Shown here piece after piece: positions 24,590 to 33,306 of a DNA stretch of 43,533 nucleotides (the first letter of the stretch is position 1; every line of letters starts with the position of its first letter). The notes below the pieces were generated by a model. The model ran no database searches, was not told the origin of the DNA, and saw nothing but the letters and a program-made list of their open reading frames with translations. Origin of the DNA: Candidatus Hydrogenedentota bacterium. Its GTDB lineage: Bacteria; Hydrogenedentota; Hydrogenedentia; Hydrogenedentales; SLHB01. The stretch is from NCBI GenBank assembly GCA_020849535.1, contig JADLGB010000006.1, positions 1 to 43,533 of the forward strand. Direction: 5' to 3'. The position numbers were made by a program, and so were the translations under genes.

Positions 24590-25174
24590 ATGCGAACGAA
24601 TTGGATTCGGAGAATCGGCACAACAGCAGTGGCCGCGCTGCTGGTGGTCTCGATGGCGGGCTGTCCGGCGACCACCATCGTAGTGATCAATGATGAGGTA
24701 TTGGATGCGGCGATTCGGTCCGCCTTGGGACAGCCTCTGGGTTTCCTCACGCGCGCAGACCTGCTTACGCTGCACAGTCTCGATGCCCGTGACTTGAACA
24801 TTCGGAATCTGTCCGGCCTGGAATATTGTACCAACCTCACCTTCCTTGATTTGAGTGGAAATCCGATCTCGGACATTACGCCTCTCGCGACCTTGGTCAA
24901 CCTTCAGAGTCTGAACTTGGATGGCACGGATGTCTATGACATCGCGGCGCTCGCAGGGTTGCAGAACCTGGATTCGGTGAGTCTATGCGGGTCGCTGATA
25001 ACGGACATCCAGGCGTTGGTTACGAACTCGGTGAACGGCGGGCTGGGACCGGGAGACTTTGTGAACGTGACGTGCGGCGCGCTGGGCGATCAGGCGGAGA
25101 CTTTCGACATTCCCTTCCTCGAAGGGGAGGGCGTGAACGTGGTTTGCTGCGACGACAGCGAGGGCGAAGCGTAA
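24590..25174 (+). CDS. leucine-rich-repeat lipoprotein
   Basis: A 194-residue lipoprotein: signal and lipobox VVSMAGC (Cys about residue 25). Then comes an internalin-type cap (INDEVLDAAIRSALGQP, LTRADLLTLHSLDARD) and about three 22-residue LRRs (LEYCTNLTFLDLSGNPISDI, LVNLQSLNLDGTDVYDI, LQNLDSVSLCGSLITDI). The C-terminal acidic tail has two adjacent cysteines (VVCCDDSEGEA). Proteins of this type mediate protein-protein contacts at the cell surface. GGGGG precedes the ATG. It is the first gene of an operon with two vWA lipoproteins; about 195 bp separate it from the next, with a small hairpin but no terminator. Confidence 0.85.
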   Translation: MRTNWIRRIGTTAVAALLVVSMAGCPATTIVVINDEVLDAAIRSALGQPLGFLTRADLLTLHSLDARDLNIRNLSGLEYCTNLTFLDLSGNPISDITPLATLVNLQSLNLDGTDVYDIAALAGLQNLDSVSLCGSLITDIQALVTNSVNGGLGPGDFVNVTCGALGDQAETFDIPFLEGEGVNVVCCDDSEGEA

Positions 25175-25369
25175 GTTGGTCTGTTGATGATCCCCTCGCC
25201 GGCAGCGCCGGACGCGGGGTGGCGTGGCCGGGCGTGTCGCGGTGCCTGGGCCTGGGCATGATGGGTTCCGCGGCACTGGAGACGTATGGGTAGTCGCGAG
25301 GTCTCCGAAACCTACGGAGAGAGATTCTGATTTTTGGGGTCTAATCTCCTCGTAGAGGGACGTACTGTT

Positions 25370-27871
25370 ATGAAACGTCTGCTGGCATCATTCCTCCCCG
25401 TGTTGGCCTTCTCCATCGTCTGCCTGCCACTGACCGGCTGTCCCACGGGGACGGGAACGGGTCCGGTGCTGCAGATCAATCCGGTGGCCATCAATTTCGG
25501 GTCGTTGGCGGAGAAGAAAACCATTGGGATCACGAACTCCGGCAGCGGGGCGATCACCTGGAGTATCCAGGAGAGTATTGACTGGCTGTCGGCGGACGTC
25601 ACGGTGGGGACTACCACGACGGAACTGGACCGCGTCAAATTCACCGCAGACCGCACGGGCCTGCCCGTGGGCACCTACACGGGCACCGTTACCGTGGCTT
25701 CGAGCGCAGGCGTGCGAGAAATTGCCGTTGCCATGTCGGTGCCGGGCACGCCGACGATTGATGTGTCTCCGCTCACCATCAACCTGCTGAACGAGCAGGA
25801 GACCGCCCAATTCACAATCACCAACAATGGGGACGGTCCGCTGACGTGGAGTGTTGAGCTCCAGGACGTGGACGATCCTGGAACCGAGATCGACATCCCC
25901 GCGTACATGACCGTTACGCCCACGGGGGGAACGACGCTTCCGGGCGACCAAAGCGTGGTCGAGATCGAAATCGACCGCGACCTCATGGAAGAAGCGGGCG
26001 TGACCGGTTTCCTTTTCTTCATCACATCGAACATTGGCGACGCGACGGTCACGATGAACATCGCCGCGGGCGCGAGCGCGGCGATTGGCGTGGAACCGAC
26101 GGTACTGGACTTCGGAACCTCGGGCAATGTGTTGACGTTTGACGTCTACAACTCGGGTGAAGCGGGGAGCATCTTGGACTTCACGGTGTCCACCGACCGG
26201 CCTGACCTCATCTTTCTCGACCCGGTATCCGGATCCAGCACGGGTGTGCTCGATCCGCTCAACTACGATCGCGTGTCCATCGGCGTGACGATCGACCGCG
26301 GAGCGCTCACAGGCGAGACCGACGGCGGCATCATTACCGTTGCGGCGCCCGGATTGGAAGACGTCGAGATCGTGGTCAACGTAGAGGCGTCTCCTTTGGG
26401 GTTCGAGGGCGCCCAGAACAGGTCGCGTCCGCCGTTCATTCTGCGCTTCGTGTTCCTGCTTCGCGACGCGTTGGGCGAGGCGATCGATACGACGGATCCG
26501 GCGGTTCTCGAAGAACTGCAGACGGCCTTCACCGTTTACGAAGACCAGGTCCCCTTGGATATCGACGAGACGAACCTGTTCGTGTCGTCCGCGGAGCATC
26601 TGAAGAGCAATATCGTGTTGCTGCTCGACTACACGGGCAGCATGTACAACGCGCCGCCGGGCAACGGCGTGGTGATCGAGCAGATGGTGAACGCGTCGGC
26701 CGAATTCATCAACGATCTGCCGGACTCGCAGCGGCTGGCCATCATGGAGTACCACGAGCGGCAGCAGACCGACAGATTGATTCACAACTTCTCGACCTCG
26801 AAGTCCAGCCTCATCAGCGGACTTGAGGCCTTTAGCGTACCCTTCGGCGAACACGGCGCCTCCGAGGTGAATGATGCCATCGTCGATGCGTGCGAGCGTC
26901 TTGAAAACGAAGACCTTGGATTGCTCGAGTTGAACAACGCCGATGTTCGGGCGGTGATCTTCATCTCCGATGGGCGCGACACGTCGTCCGTCAACGACGT
27001 CGATGAGGTTATCGACATAGCGAAGGACAAGCGGGTGCGGCTGTATCCGATAGGCTTCGGCCAGAATGTGCGCGCGTCCGCGCTCATCAAGATGGCGACG
27101 GAGACGGGCGGCCACTACTATCCGGCTCCGACCGCGGCGGACCTCGTGAATCTGCTTCAAAACGAATCGACGGCGGGGCCGGGCGCACCCGGCGTCATCG
27201 CGAAAGAACTCGAGCGTCAAATCGTGTTGACCTACATCTCGCTGTTCACGGAGGGGTCGCACACGTATCTGATTACCGGGAACTACCAGGGTCTCGAGGG
27301 GTCTTTCCAGGAAGACGCCGTGTTTGCCATCGGTGGCGATATTCACGCGGGACAGATAGGGCTGCGCAGCGCGGGCATTCAGCCGGACAACAGCGCCACG
27401 GTGTTCGTGCGCTCGGAATACGTGCCGCGCAACATCAACCAGATGCGGGTCCGGGTAATCTCCGCGCAGCCGTTCACGCTTTCTCTGGATCCGGAAGGTC
27501 TGCTGCAGGACTGGATTCTTGTGAATGAGGGAGGCGGCGTGTATACCGCGTTGACGTCGGAGTTGACTCCGCTGCGGTACGGCGCGTTCGGCAACCTGTT
27601 CCGCGTGGATTTCACCGGGGTCGTGGCGGACTTCAATATGGGATTCCGCGTGGACAACCAGGTCTATGTGAACCCGCCGTTCACCAAATTTTTCCAATAC
27701 CCGACGCTCCTTCCGGTCACGACGGGATCGTCCGATGCGGACGTTCTTCCCATCTTGGTCGAACAAGGGTTTGATCCGGATGCGCTTGACGCGTGGGACG
27801 CGGACGAGGACGGTACAACGGACTTCAACGATCTGAGCATCAGCAGCTACCAGATCCCGGATGTGCCCTGA
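25370..27871 (+). CDS. lipoprotein with Ig-like (BACON/choice-of-anchor) modules and a vWA domain
   Basis: An 833-residue surface lipoprotein (lipobox CLPLTGC, Cys about residue 24). Residues of about 30-335 hold three roughly 95-residue beta modules with the pattern xxINFGxxxxxxxxxITNxGxGxxTWSI and ending in DRTGLPVGTYTGTV, as in BACON/ASH-like folds. A vWA domain follows (about 410-620): NIVLLLDYTGSM is the metal-site motif, with Thr in place of the first Ser, and RAVIFISDGRDTSS the second metal loop. The C-terminal part continues with beta-rich sequence. vWA domains bind partner proteins through a divalent metal; here probably on the cell surface. I chose the ATG at 25370 because the signal peptide begins there. 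A paralogue follows 71 bp downstream. Confidence 0.86.
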   Translation: MKRLLASFLPVLAFSIVCLPLTGCPTGTGTGPVLQINPVAINFGSLAEKKTIGITNSGSGAITWSIQESIDWLSADVTVGTTTTELDRVKFTADRTGLPVGTYTGTVTVASSAGVREIAVAMSVPGTPTIDVSPLTINLLNEQETAQFTITNNGDGPLTWSVELQDVDDPGTEIDIPAYMTVTPTGGTTLPGDQSVVEIEIDRDLMEEAGVTGFLFFITSNIGDATVTMNIAAGASAAIGVEPTVLDFGTSGNVLTFDVYNSGEAGSILDFTVSTDRPDLIFLDPVSGSSTGVLDPLNYDRVSIGVTIDRGALTGETDGGIITVAAPGLEDVEIVVNVEASPLGFEGAQNRSRPPFILRFVFLLRDALGEAIDTTDPAVLEELQTAFTVYEDQVPLDIDETNLFVSSAEHLKSNIVLLLDYTGSMYNAPPGNGVVIEQMVNASAEFINDLPDSQRLAIMEYHERQQTDRLIHNFSTSKSSLISGLEAFSVPFGEHGASEVNDAIVDACERLENEDLGLLELNNADVRAVIFISDGRDTSSVNDVDEVIDIAKDKRVRLYPIGFGQNVRASALIKMATETGGHYYPAPTAADLVNLLQNESTAGPGAPGVIAKELERQIVLTYISLFTEGSHTYLITGNYQGLEGSFQEDAVFAIGGDIHAGQIGLRSAGIQPDNSATVFVRSEYVPRNINQMRVRVISAQPFTLSLDPEGLLQDWILVNEGGGVYTALTSELTPLRYGAFGNLFRVDFTGVVADFNMGFRVDNQVYVNPPFTKFFQYPTLLPVTTGSSDADVLPILVEQGFDPDALDAWDADEDGTTDFNDLSISSYQIPDVP

Positions 27872-27942
27872 GCGAATTGAGAGTGATATGTAAGGCTGCG
27901 ACGAAGGTGATGCGGCTGGCAATCCGCACCGAGGAGTGAGCC

Positions 27943-30900
27943 ATGAGACGAAGTCTATCGCGGTACATCGGGTCCCGCGCGGCGTGGACACTGGCATCGC
28001 AGGTGGCGCTGGCGACGGCGGTGCTGTTCGGCGCATTGGGATGCCCCGGTGGAGGCACATCCACGGGCGACGCCGCGATTTCGGTCATTCCCGCGGGGTT
28101 CAACCTGGGGCCCACGACGGTAACGGACAGTTTTGCCGTATCGAACGCAGGGAACGGTGTGCTGGTGTGGACGGTTGGCCCCACACCGGACTGGCTCGAC
28201 GTGTCGCCCGTGGCGGGCAGTACGCCTGTCGGCGGACCCACGACCGTCACGCTTACCGTGGACCGGACGGGCCTCACGCCCGGCACGTACAACGGCGAAT
28301 TCCTGATTGCTTCGAATGGAGGCAACCGGGTTGTTTCCGTCACAATTGAAGTGTCCGCGGCTCCCCTCCCCCCCACGCTCAACGTGACACCGGCGAGCGT
28401 GGACTTCGGCACCAGCAGCATTACTGAGAACGTGAGCGTCAGCAATGCCGGTACGGGAACGGTGAACTGGGAACTCGCCGAGACGATTCCCTGGCTGACC
28501 CCCTCCCTTGTCCAGGGAAGCAATTCCGACACGCCCACGACGGTCATCCTGTCAGCGGACCGGACCGGCCTTCCTCCCGGCATCCATAGCGACAATCTGT
28601 TCTTCACGTCGGATGGCGGCGATGTCACAGTTCCGGTGACTTTGACGGTGCCCGGGCCCACGCCCCAGTTGTTTGTATCCACGACGGTGCTGGACTTCGG
28701 AACGAACCTCGTCAGCCTCACGTTCAATATCCGGAATACAGGTACTGGCACGCTGAACTGGAACCTTGCCGAGAGCATTCCGTGGCTTGGCCTATCGGGA
28801 GTATCCGGGACCACGACTTCGGAAACGGACACAATCACGGTGACGGTTGACCGGACGGGTCTCGCATCGGGAGATTATCAGGGGACGATCGCGGTCACGT
28901 CGGATGGCGGCTCCGCAAACATCTCCGCCCAGATGACTGTCGCGCCGACGCAGCTTGTCGTCACGCCGACGGTGATCAATTTCGGTAAGTTCGCCACGAC
29001 CAAACTGTTCGTGGTGAGCAACGGCGGAACGGGCACGGTCAATTGGAACATCAACACGGCTGGGTTCCCGGCGTGGATCAGCAGCATATCCCCCACTTCC
29101 GGCAGCGTCAGTTCGAACACGGACCCGGTCGTTGTCACGGTGGACCGCACGGGATTGGCGACGGGGGTACACAGTTTCACCTTCCCGGTGACCAGCAACG
29201 CGGGCACGGTCAACGTGACGATCAATCTGACTGTCGCGGAGGTGCCGGTTCTGACGGTTGACACGGGCTTCACGAATGTCGATGGCGATCCACTCGCCCC
29301 GCTGGGCGACAGTGCCACGACACTGGACTTCACGATTACGAATACGGGAACGGGAACGCTGAATTGGAATATCGACCCGGACGATTTCCCGACGTGGCTG
29401 AGCATGGCGCCTGTCGCGGGATCGGTTATCGGCGCACAAGTGGACACCGTGACGATCACGGTCAACCGGGCCGGCCTGATACCGGGCGGCTACGGGGTCA
29501 CGATCCCCATCCGGTCGAACGGAGGCACCCGCCAGCTCGATGTGACGATGCAGGTACCACTGATGCCGGCCATTGGCGTGTCACCGGATAACTTGGACTT
29601 CGGGTTGACCGGGAACTCCTCATCGTTCTTCGTGGCCAACGTAGGCGATCCCGGCACGGTGCTGAACTTCCTGGTGGTGAGCGACCGGCTGTGGCTGTTC
29701 AACAGTCCCTCGACGGGAACCAGCATTGGCACGGCGAGCCCGATCAAGGACTTTCAGCAAATCAACGTTTCGATCGACCGGAGCCTCCTGGAAAGCACGG
29801 GCGCGACGGGAACATTTACGGTGTACGCGCTGGATGCGCTGGGGCAGATTCGCCCCGACATCGAACCAGCAACCGTGACGGTATCCGTGGAGGCAACGCC
29901 GCTGGCGTTCCAGACATCCATCGCGCGCACGCGTATCCCATCCATGCTGCGATGGAGCTTCATCATGCGCGACATCCGGGACCGGGCGTTTGTGGTCGCG
30001 CCGGAACTGCTCACCAATGCATACAGTATCTTCGAAGATGGGATCGCGATTGAAGAGCCCAATGAAACCACGCAGGTCGTGTTGCTGCAGAACAGCACCG
30101 TGACGGAATCCGTGTCTGATTATCGTACGGACCTTCGCACGAAGATTGTGCTTTTGCTGGACTACTCGGGCAGTATGGCCGAGGCCGCCGCAAACCTGGG
30201 AACGGACATCTTGACGCTCCAGGAAACGGCGGGCGCCCAGTTCATCGACAATTACTTCGATTTCTTCGCCAATGTGGAGCCTGGATTCGCCCAGATGGCG
30301 CTGATGGAATTCCACGACCGCAACGCGGCGGCGACCGTGATCCAGGGCTTCACAGACGATCGCGCCGCGCTTCAAGCCGCGCTGCTCAGCGTCCCGGTGA
30401 CAGACCACGGGGCAACCGCACTGCTGCCGGCCGTGGAATCGGCGGCCCAGCAACTGGTAACCGATGACTTCCCACTGATTCCGTTCGATGACGCGGATGT
30501 CCGGGCGGTCGTGGTCATTTCCGATGGCCGTCTGACGACGCCTCCGGGCGAGATTCAGGACACGGTAGACGCCCTTGTCGCCATGAAGGTGCGCGTCTTC
30601 GCGGTGGGCTGGGGAGAGGACGTGAACCATGAACCGATGGCACGCCTCTCCGGCGGAACCGGCGGGCACTACTACCTGAGCCGGTTGGATGCCAACGGCG
30701 CGCCGACCCTCGCAAACCTGCTGACCAAGGTCGACGAGTGCAACGAGGACCTCGCTTCGCATACCGTCTTGTCGTATGTGTCTCTCGGTGAGGAAGAGAA
30801 TGTACCCGTCCGCTTCGACGGGGCCTTGGACGACCCGAATGACAATCCGGATCAGGGCGTCATCCAGGGTTCGCTTGCGGAGCAGAACATAGACTTGGAG

Positions 30901-31983
30901 GCCATTCGCGGCGACATCCGCATGGGCCAGATTTCGATGCGGACGCCGGGCATCGACGGCGGCACGGCCGAAGTCACGTTGCGCGCCGAGTACATCCCGC
31001 GCAACCTCAACCAGCTTGAGTTTACCGTGACGCCGGCGGGATATAGCATTGGAATCGTGCCGCTCGCGGATGGCGGACTGGTGGACGGTTGGACCCTCAC
31101 ACCGCTCGGCGGTGGGACCTACAGTCTGACGGCGCCAACGCCCGCGGATGTGCTGCCCTACGGCGCATTCGGTGACCTGGTCCGGCTCGAGTACGGCGGT
31201 GTGGGTGCGCCCTTCACCGTGGCGCTCGATGTGGACAACACCATCTACGCCGGCGACCCGGAACCGAAGTACTTCGTGTATCCCGATACGATGGACGTAG
31301 ACGCCGATCCATTCCTGGCACCGGCCTTCCCCACTCCGCTCGTCGATCCCATGTTCGTCGACTTTGGCACGGGGTTGAACTCCGCGACCATCGAGGTGCG
31401 CAACATCGGCGGCACTTACCCGTACGGAGTGAGCCCGGAAGTCTTCTTAATCTGGAGTGCGGAGGACCTGCCTGTCTTCGTAACCAGCGTGAACCCGGAC
31501 AGCGGCACCTTGGACACGACAACCCTGACGGACTCTCTAATCGTGACGGTCAACCGCACGATTGGCCCGGGCACGTACACGAACAGCCTGAATATCTCCT
31601 ATGGCACGGGGACCTTGGACGTGTTCGGCGCGGTGCCGGTCCTCATGCGAATCCAGATCCTGCCGCCGGTGCTCTCGGTCACGAACGCGGCGAATCTGGC
31701 GTTTGGCAACATCGCGCAGGGTGCGGGCACGCAAACCGCCACGTTCAATATCGCCAACACCGGACAGAGCACGCTGTCGTGGTCGATTCCGACGACGGGA
31801 TTACCCGCGTGGGTGGAGTCGATCATCCCATCTTCGGGATCGACAACGGACGAGACCGACACGATTACGGTTACGGTCGATCCGAGTGTTCCGGGGCCCG
31901 GCCCGCAAACCACTACATTCAATGTGCTGTCAAACGGCGGCAATGAACTTGCCATTCCGATCAGTATGACTGTGACGCCATAA
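27943..31983 (+). CDS. large lipoprotein with eight Ig-like modules and a vWA domain
   Basis: A 1346-residue paralogue of the preceding protein. Signal peptide and lipobox LFGALGC (Cys about residue 34). Six roughly 95-residue modules (about 45-650) share VTPxxxDFGxxxxxxxVSNxGTGTxNWxI and VDRTGLxxGxYxGxxxxTSxGG. The vWA domain (about 725-930) has an intact metal site KIVLLLDYSGSM and VRAVVVISDGRLTTP. A beta-rich region follows, then two more modules of the same type at the C-terminus (from about 1125). No C-terminal sorting signal is present, so anchoring is by lipid. GAGGAG lies seven bases before the ATG. A strong terminator follows, so this ends the operon. The direct protein repeats make it prone to recombination and copy-number change. 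Confidence 0.87.
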   Translation: MRRSLSRYIGSRAAWTLASQVALATAVLFGALGCPGGGTSTGDAAISVIPAGFNLGPTTVTDSFAVSNAGNGVLVWTVGPTPDWLDVSPVAGSTPVGGPTTVTLTVDRTGLTPGTYNGEFLIASNGGNRVVSVTIEVSAAPLPPTLNVTPASVDFGTSSITENVSVSNAGTGTVNWELAETIPWLTPSLVQGSNSDTPTTVILSADRTGLPPGIHSDNLFFTSDGGDVTVPVTLTVPGPTPQLFVSTTVLDFGTNLVSLTFNIRNTGTGTLNWNLAESIPWLGLSGVSGTTTSETDTITVTVDRTGLASGDYQGTIAVTSDGGSANISAQMTVAPTQLVVTPTVINFGKFATTKLFVVSNGGTGTVNWNINTAGFPAWISSISPTSGSVSSNTDPVVVTVDRTGLATGVHSFTFPVTSNAGTVNVTINLTVAEVPVLTVDTGFTNVDGDPLAPLGDSATTLDFTITNTGTGTLNWNIDPDDFPTWLSMAPVAGSVIGAQVDTVTITVNRAGLIPGGYGVTIPIRSNGGTRQLDVTMQVPLMPAIGVSPDNLDFGLTGNSSSFFVANVGDPGTVLNFLVVSDRLWLFNSPSTGTSIGTASPIKDFQQINVSIDRSLLESTGATGTFTVYALDALGQIRPDIEPATVTVSVEATPLAFQTSIARTRIPSMLRWSFIMRDIRDRAFVVAPELLTNAYSIFEDGIAIEEPNETTQVVLLQNSTVTESVSDYRTDLRTKIVLLLDYSGSMAEAAANLGTDILTLQETAGAQFIDNYFDFFANVEPGFAQMALMEFHDRNAAATVIQGFTDDRAALQAALLSVPVTDHGATALLPAVESAAQQLVTDDFPLIPFDDADVRAVVVISDGRLTTPPGEIQDTVDALVAMKVRVFAVGWGEDVNHEPMARLSGGTGGHYYLSRLDANGAPTLANLLTKVDECNEDLASHTVLSYVSLGEEENVPVRFDGALDDPNDNPDQGVIQGSLAEQNIDLEAIRGDIRMGQISMRTPGIDGGTAEVTLRAEYIPRNLNQLEFTVTPAGYSIGIVPLADGGLVDGWTLTPLGGGTYSLTAPTPADVLPYGAFGDLVRLEYGGVGAPFTVALDVDNTIYAGDPEPKYFVYPDTMDVDADPFLAPAFPTPLVDPMFVDFGTGLNSATIEVRNIGGTYPYGVSPEVFLIWSAEDLPVFVTSVNPDSGTLDTTTLTDSLIVTVNRTIGPGTYTNSLNISYGTGTLDVFGAVPVLMRIQILPPVLSVTNAANLAFGNIAQGAGTQTATFNIANTGQSTLSWSIPTTGLPAWVESIIPSSGSTTDETDTITVTVDPSVPGPGPQTTTFNVLSNGGNELAIPISMTVTP

Positions 31984-32006
31984 GAGTTACTACATACGGG
32001 CAATCC

Positions 32007-32045
32007 AGGCGCCTCGCTCTTGACCCGGGCGAGGCGCCTCTTCTT
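32007..32045 (+). terminator. strong intrinsic terminator closing the lipoprotein operon
   Basis: AGGCGCCTCGC (32007-32017) and GCGAGGCGCCT (32029-32039) are perfectly complementary, followed by CTTCTT. It separates the lipoprotein operon from the rnf region. Confidence 0.88.
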
Positions 32046-32169
32046 ACGACGCAGCGGGACGGGCCTGGGTCCGGTGATCGCGTTTTGCAGCATGAATGAG
32101 ATATTATGGCTGGGTAGCCAGAATCGCTCGCTGCGCACAGATGTCCTGAGCAACACTGTCCAAAGGTGA

Positions 32170-32195
32170 GTCATGTAAACAGAATCTAACATGAC
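32170..32195. promoter_or_regulatory. perfect palindrome, candidate enhancer site for a sigma54 activator
   Basis: GTCATGT-N12-ACATGAC: perfect 7-bp arms containing the TGT...ACA ends seen in NifA-type sites, although NifA spacing is N10. Its centre lies about 114 bases upstream of the start predicted from the sigma54 promoter at 32270-32285, a usual distance for enhancer-binding proteins. Confidence 0.5.
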
Positions 32196-32269
32196 CTATC
32201 CTGGATGCGAAGATCGTATTTTATTCAATATCAATGCTTTACAAAACCGACTTGGAAAGTAGCCTTCCC

Positions 32270-32285
32270 TGGCACCAAATTTGCA
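32270..32285 (+). promoter_or_regulatory. consensus sigma54 (-24/-12) promoter of the rnfB-nifJ-rnfCDGEA operon
   Basis: TGGCAC-N5-TTGCA matches the sigma54 consensus at every defined position. Transcription would begin near 32296, about 70 bases before the rnfB start. No better sigma70 promoter is seen between the terminator at 32045 and rnfB. Confidence 0.75.
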
Positions 32286-32365
32286 GTTACGATGGGTGGC
32301 AAGTCACGGGTGGTGACTGTGGAACGCTTGGCCGCGAGCCAAGGTAACGCTGAAGGCCTGGTTGA

Positions 32366-33235
32366 ATGCTCACAGAGATCCTTACAGCAGGGACGGTTAT
32401 GGTTGGTCTGGGAGGGGCCTTATCGGCCATTCTCGCAGTAGCCAACAAGAAGCTGTATGTATATGAGGACCCACGGATTGACCAGGTTGAGGACATGCTA
32501 CCGCGGGCGAACTGCGGGGCCTGTGGCACGGCGGGGTGCCGGTCATTCGCGGAACTGGCGGTAAAAGGGGAAATCGCGCCGGGGAAATGCACGGTTAACA
32601 GCGCGGAGATGACGGGGGAGATTGCACGCTTTCTGGGCGTAGGCGCGGGAGTTGAAGAGAAGCGCGTGGCACGTTTGGCGTGTGCGGGGGGGGCCAATGT
32701 GGCGCGCGTGCGTGCGCATTACCGGGGGTTGCCGACATGCCGGGCCGCGCATCTGGTCGCCGGTGGTGGGAAAGGTTGTGCGTGGGGATGTCTGGGGTTC
32801 GGGGACTGCGAAGTGGTCTGCGACTTCGGCGCTATCACGATGAATGAGTATGGCTTGCCGATGGTGGACGAGTCCAAGTGCACGGCGTGCGGGGACTGCG
32901 TAGCAGTTTGCCCGCGCGCCCTGTTTTCTTTGCATCCCGTCAGCCACCGGCTTTGGGTGGCGTGCAAGAGTTTGGCCAAGGGGGAGGAGGCTGAACGCGA
33001 ATGCGAGGTCGCGTGCACGGGGTGCGGGTTGTGTGCGGCGGACGCGGCGCCCGGACTCATTGCGATAAAAGACAACCTCGCGGTGATAGACTACACGAAG
33101 AATGAGAAAGCCTCGGAGGACGCCATTCAGCGCTGTCCGACGGGCGCAATTGTTTGGTTGGAAGATGGTGAGGGAACCGTTAAAGGTGCTGCGGCGCGCA
33201 AGATCACGCGAAAGTCTGCGCTGCCCATCGGCTGA
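32366..33235 (+). CDS. rnfB: Rnf complex subunit B, iron-sulfur protein
   Basis: A 289-residue subunit that carries electrons from ferredoxin into the Rnf complex. The N-terminal membrane helix (EILTAGTVMVGLGGALSAIL) is followed by the Rnf-type 4Fe-4S domain NCGACGTAGC...GKC. Further clusters are CAWGCLGFGDCEVVC, CTACGDCVAVCP and a divergent last pair (CEVACTGCGLC, QRCPTGAI). This is the longer multi-cluster form, as in acetogens, not the short gammaproteobacterial RsxB. It is separated from rnfC-A by nifJ, an unusual order, and is the first gene after the sigma54 promoter. The ribosome site (AAGG, nine bases upstream) is modest. nifJ starts 71 bp later. Confidence 0.93.
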   Translation: MLTEILTAGTVMVGLGGALSAILAVANKKLYVYEDPRIDQVEDMLPRANCGACGTAGCRSFAELAVKGEIAPGKCTVNSAEMTGEIARFLGVGAGVEEKRVARLACAGGANVARVRAHYRGLPTCRAAHLVAGGGKGCAWGCLGFGDCEVVCDFGAITMNEYGLPMVDESKCTACGDCVAVCPRALFSLHPVSHRLWVACKSLAKGEEAERECEVACTGCGLCAADAAPGLIAIKDNLAVIDYTKNEKASEDAIQRCPTGAIVWLEDGEGTVKGAAARKITRKSALPIG

Positions 33236-33306
33236 ACGGTGAGCGGCCGTTCCGCACGACGCCTGCATACAATAGAATCTGGAGCGTACCAGACTGAGGT
33301 GGAGCC

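Noticed and set aside
25388..28060. An 890-codon minus-strand open frame over the first vWA lipoprotein
   Set aside because: Composition is typical of an antisense shadow (Arg/His/Val), and it overlaps two genes with clear signal peptides and domains.
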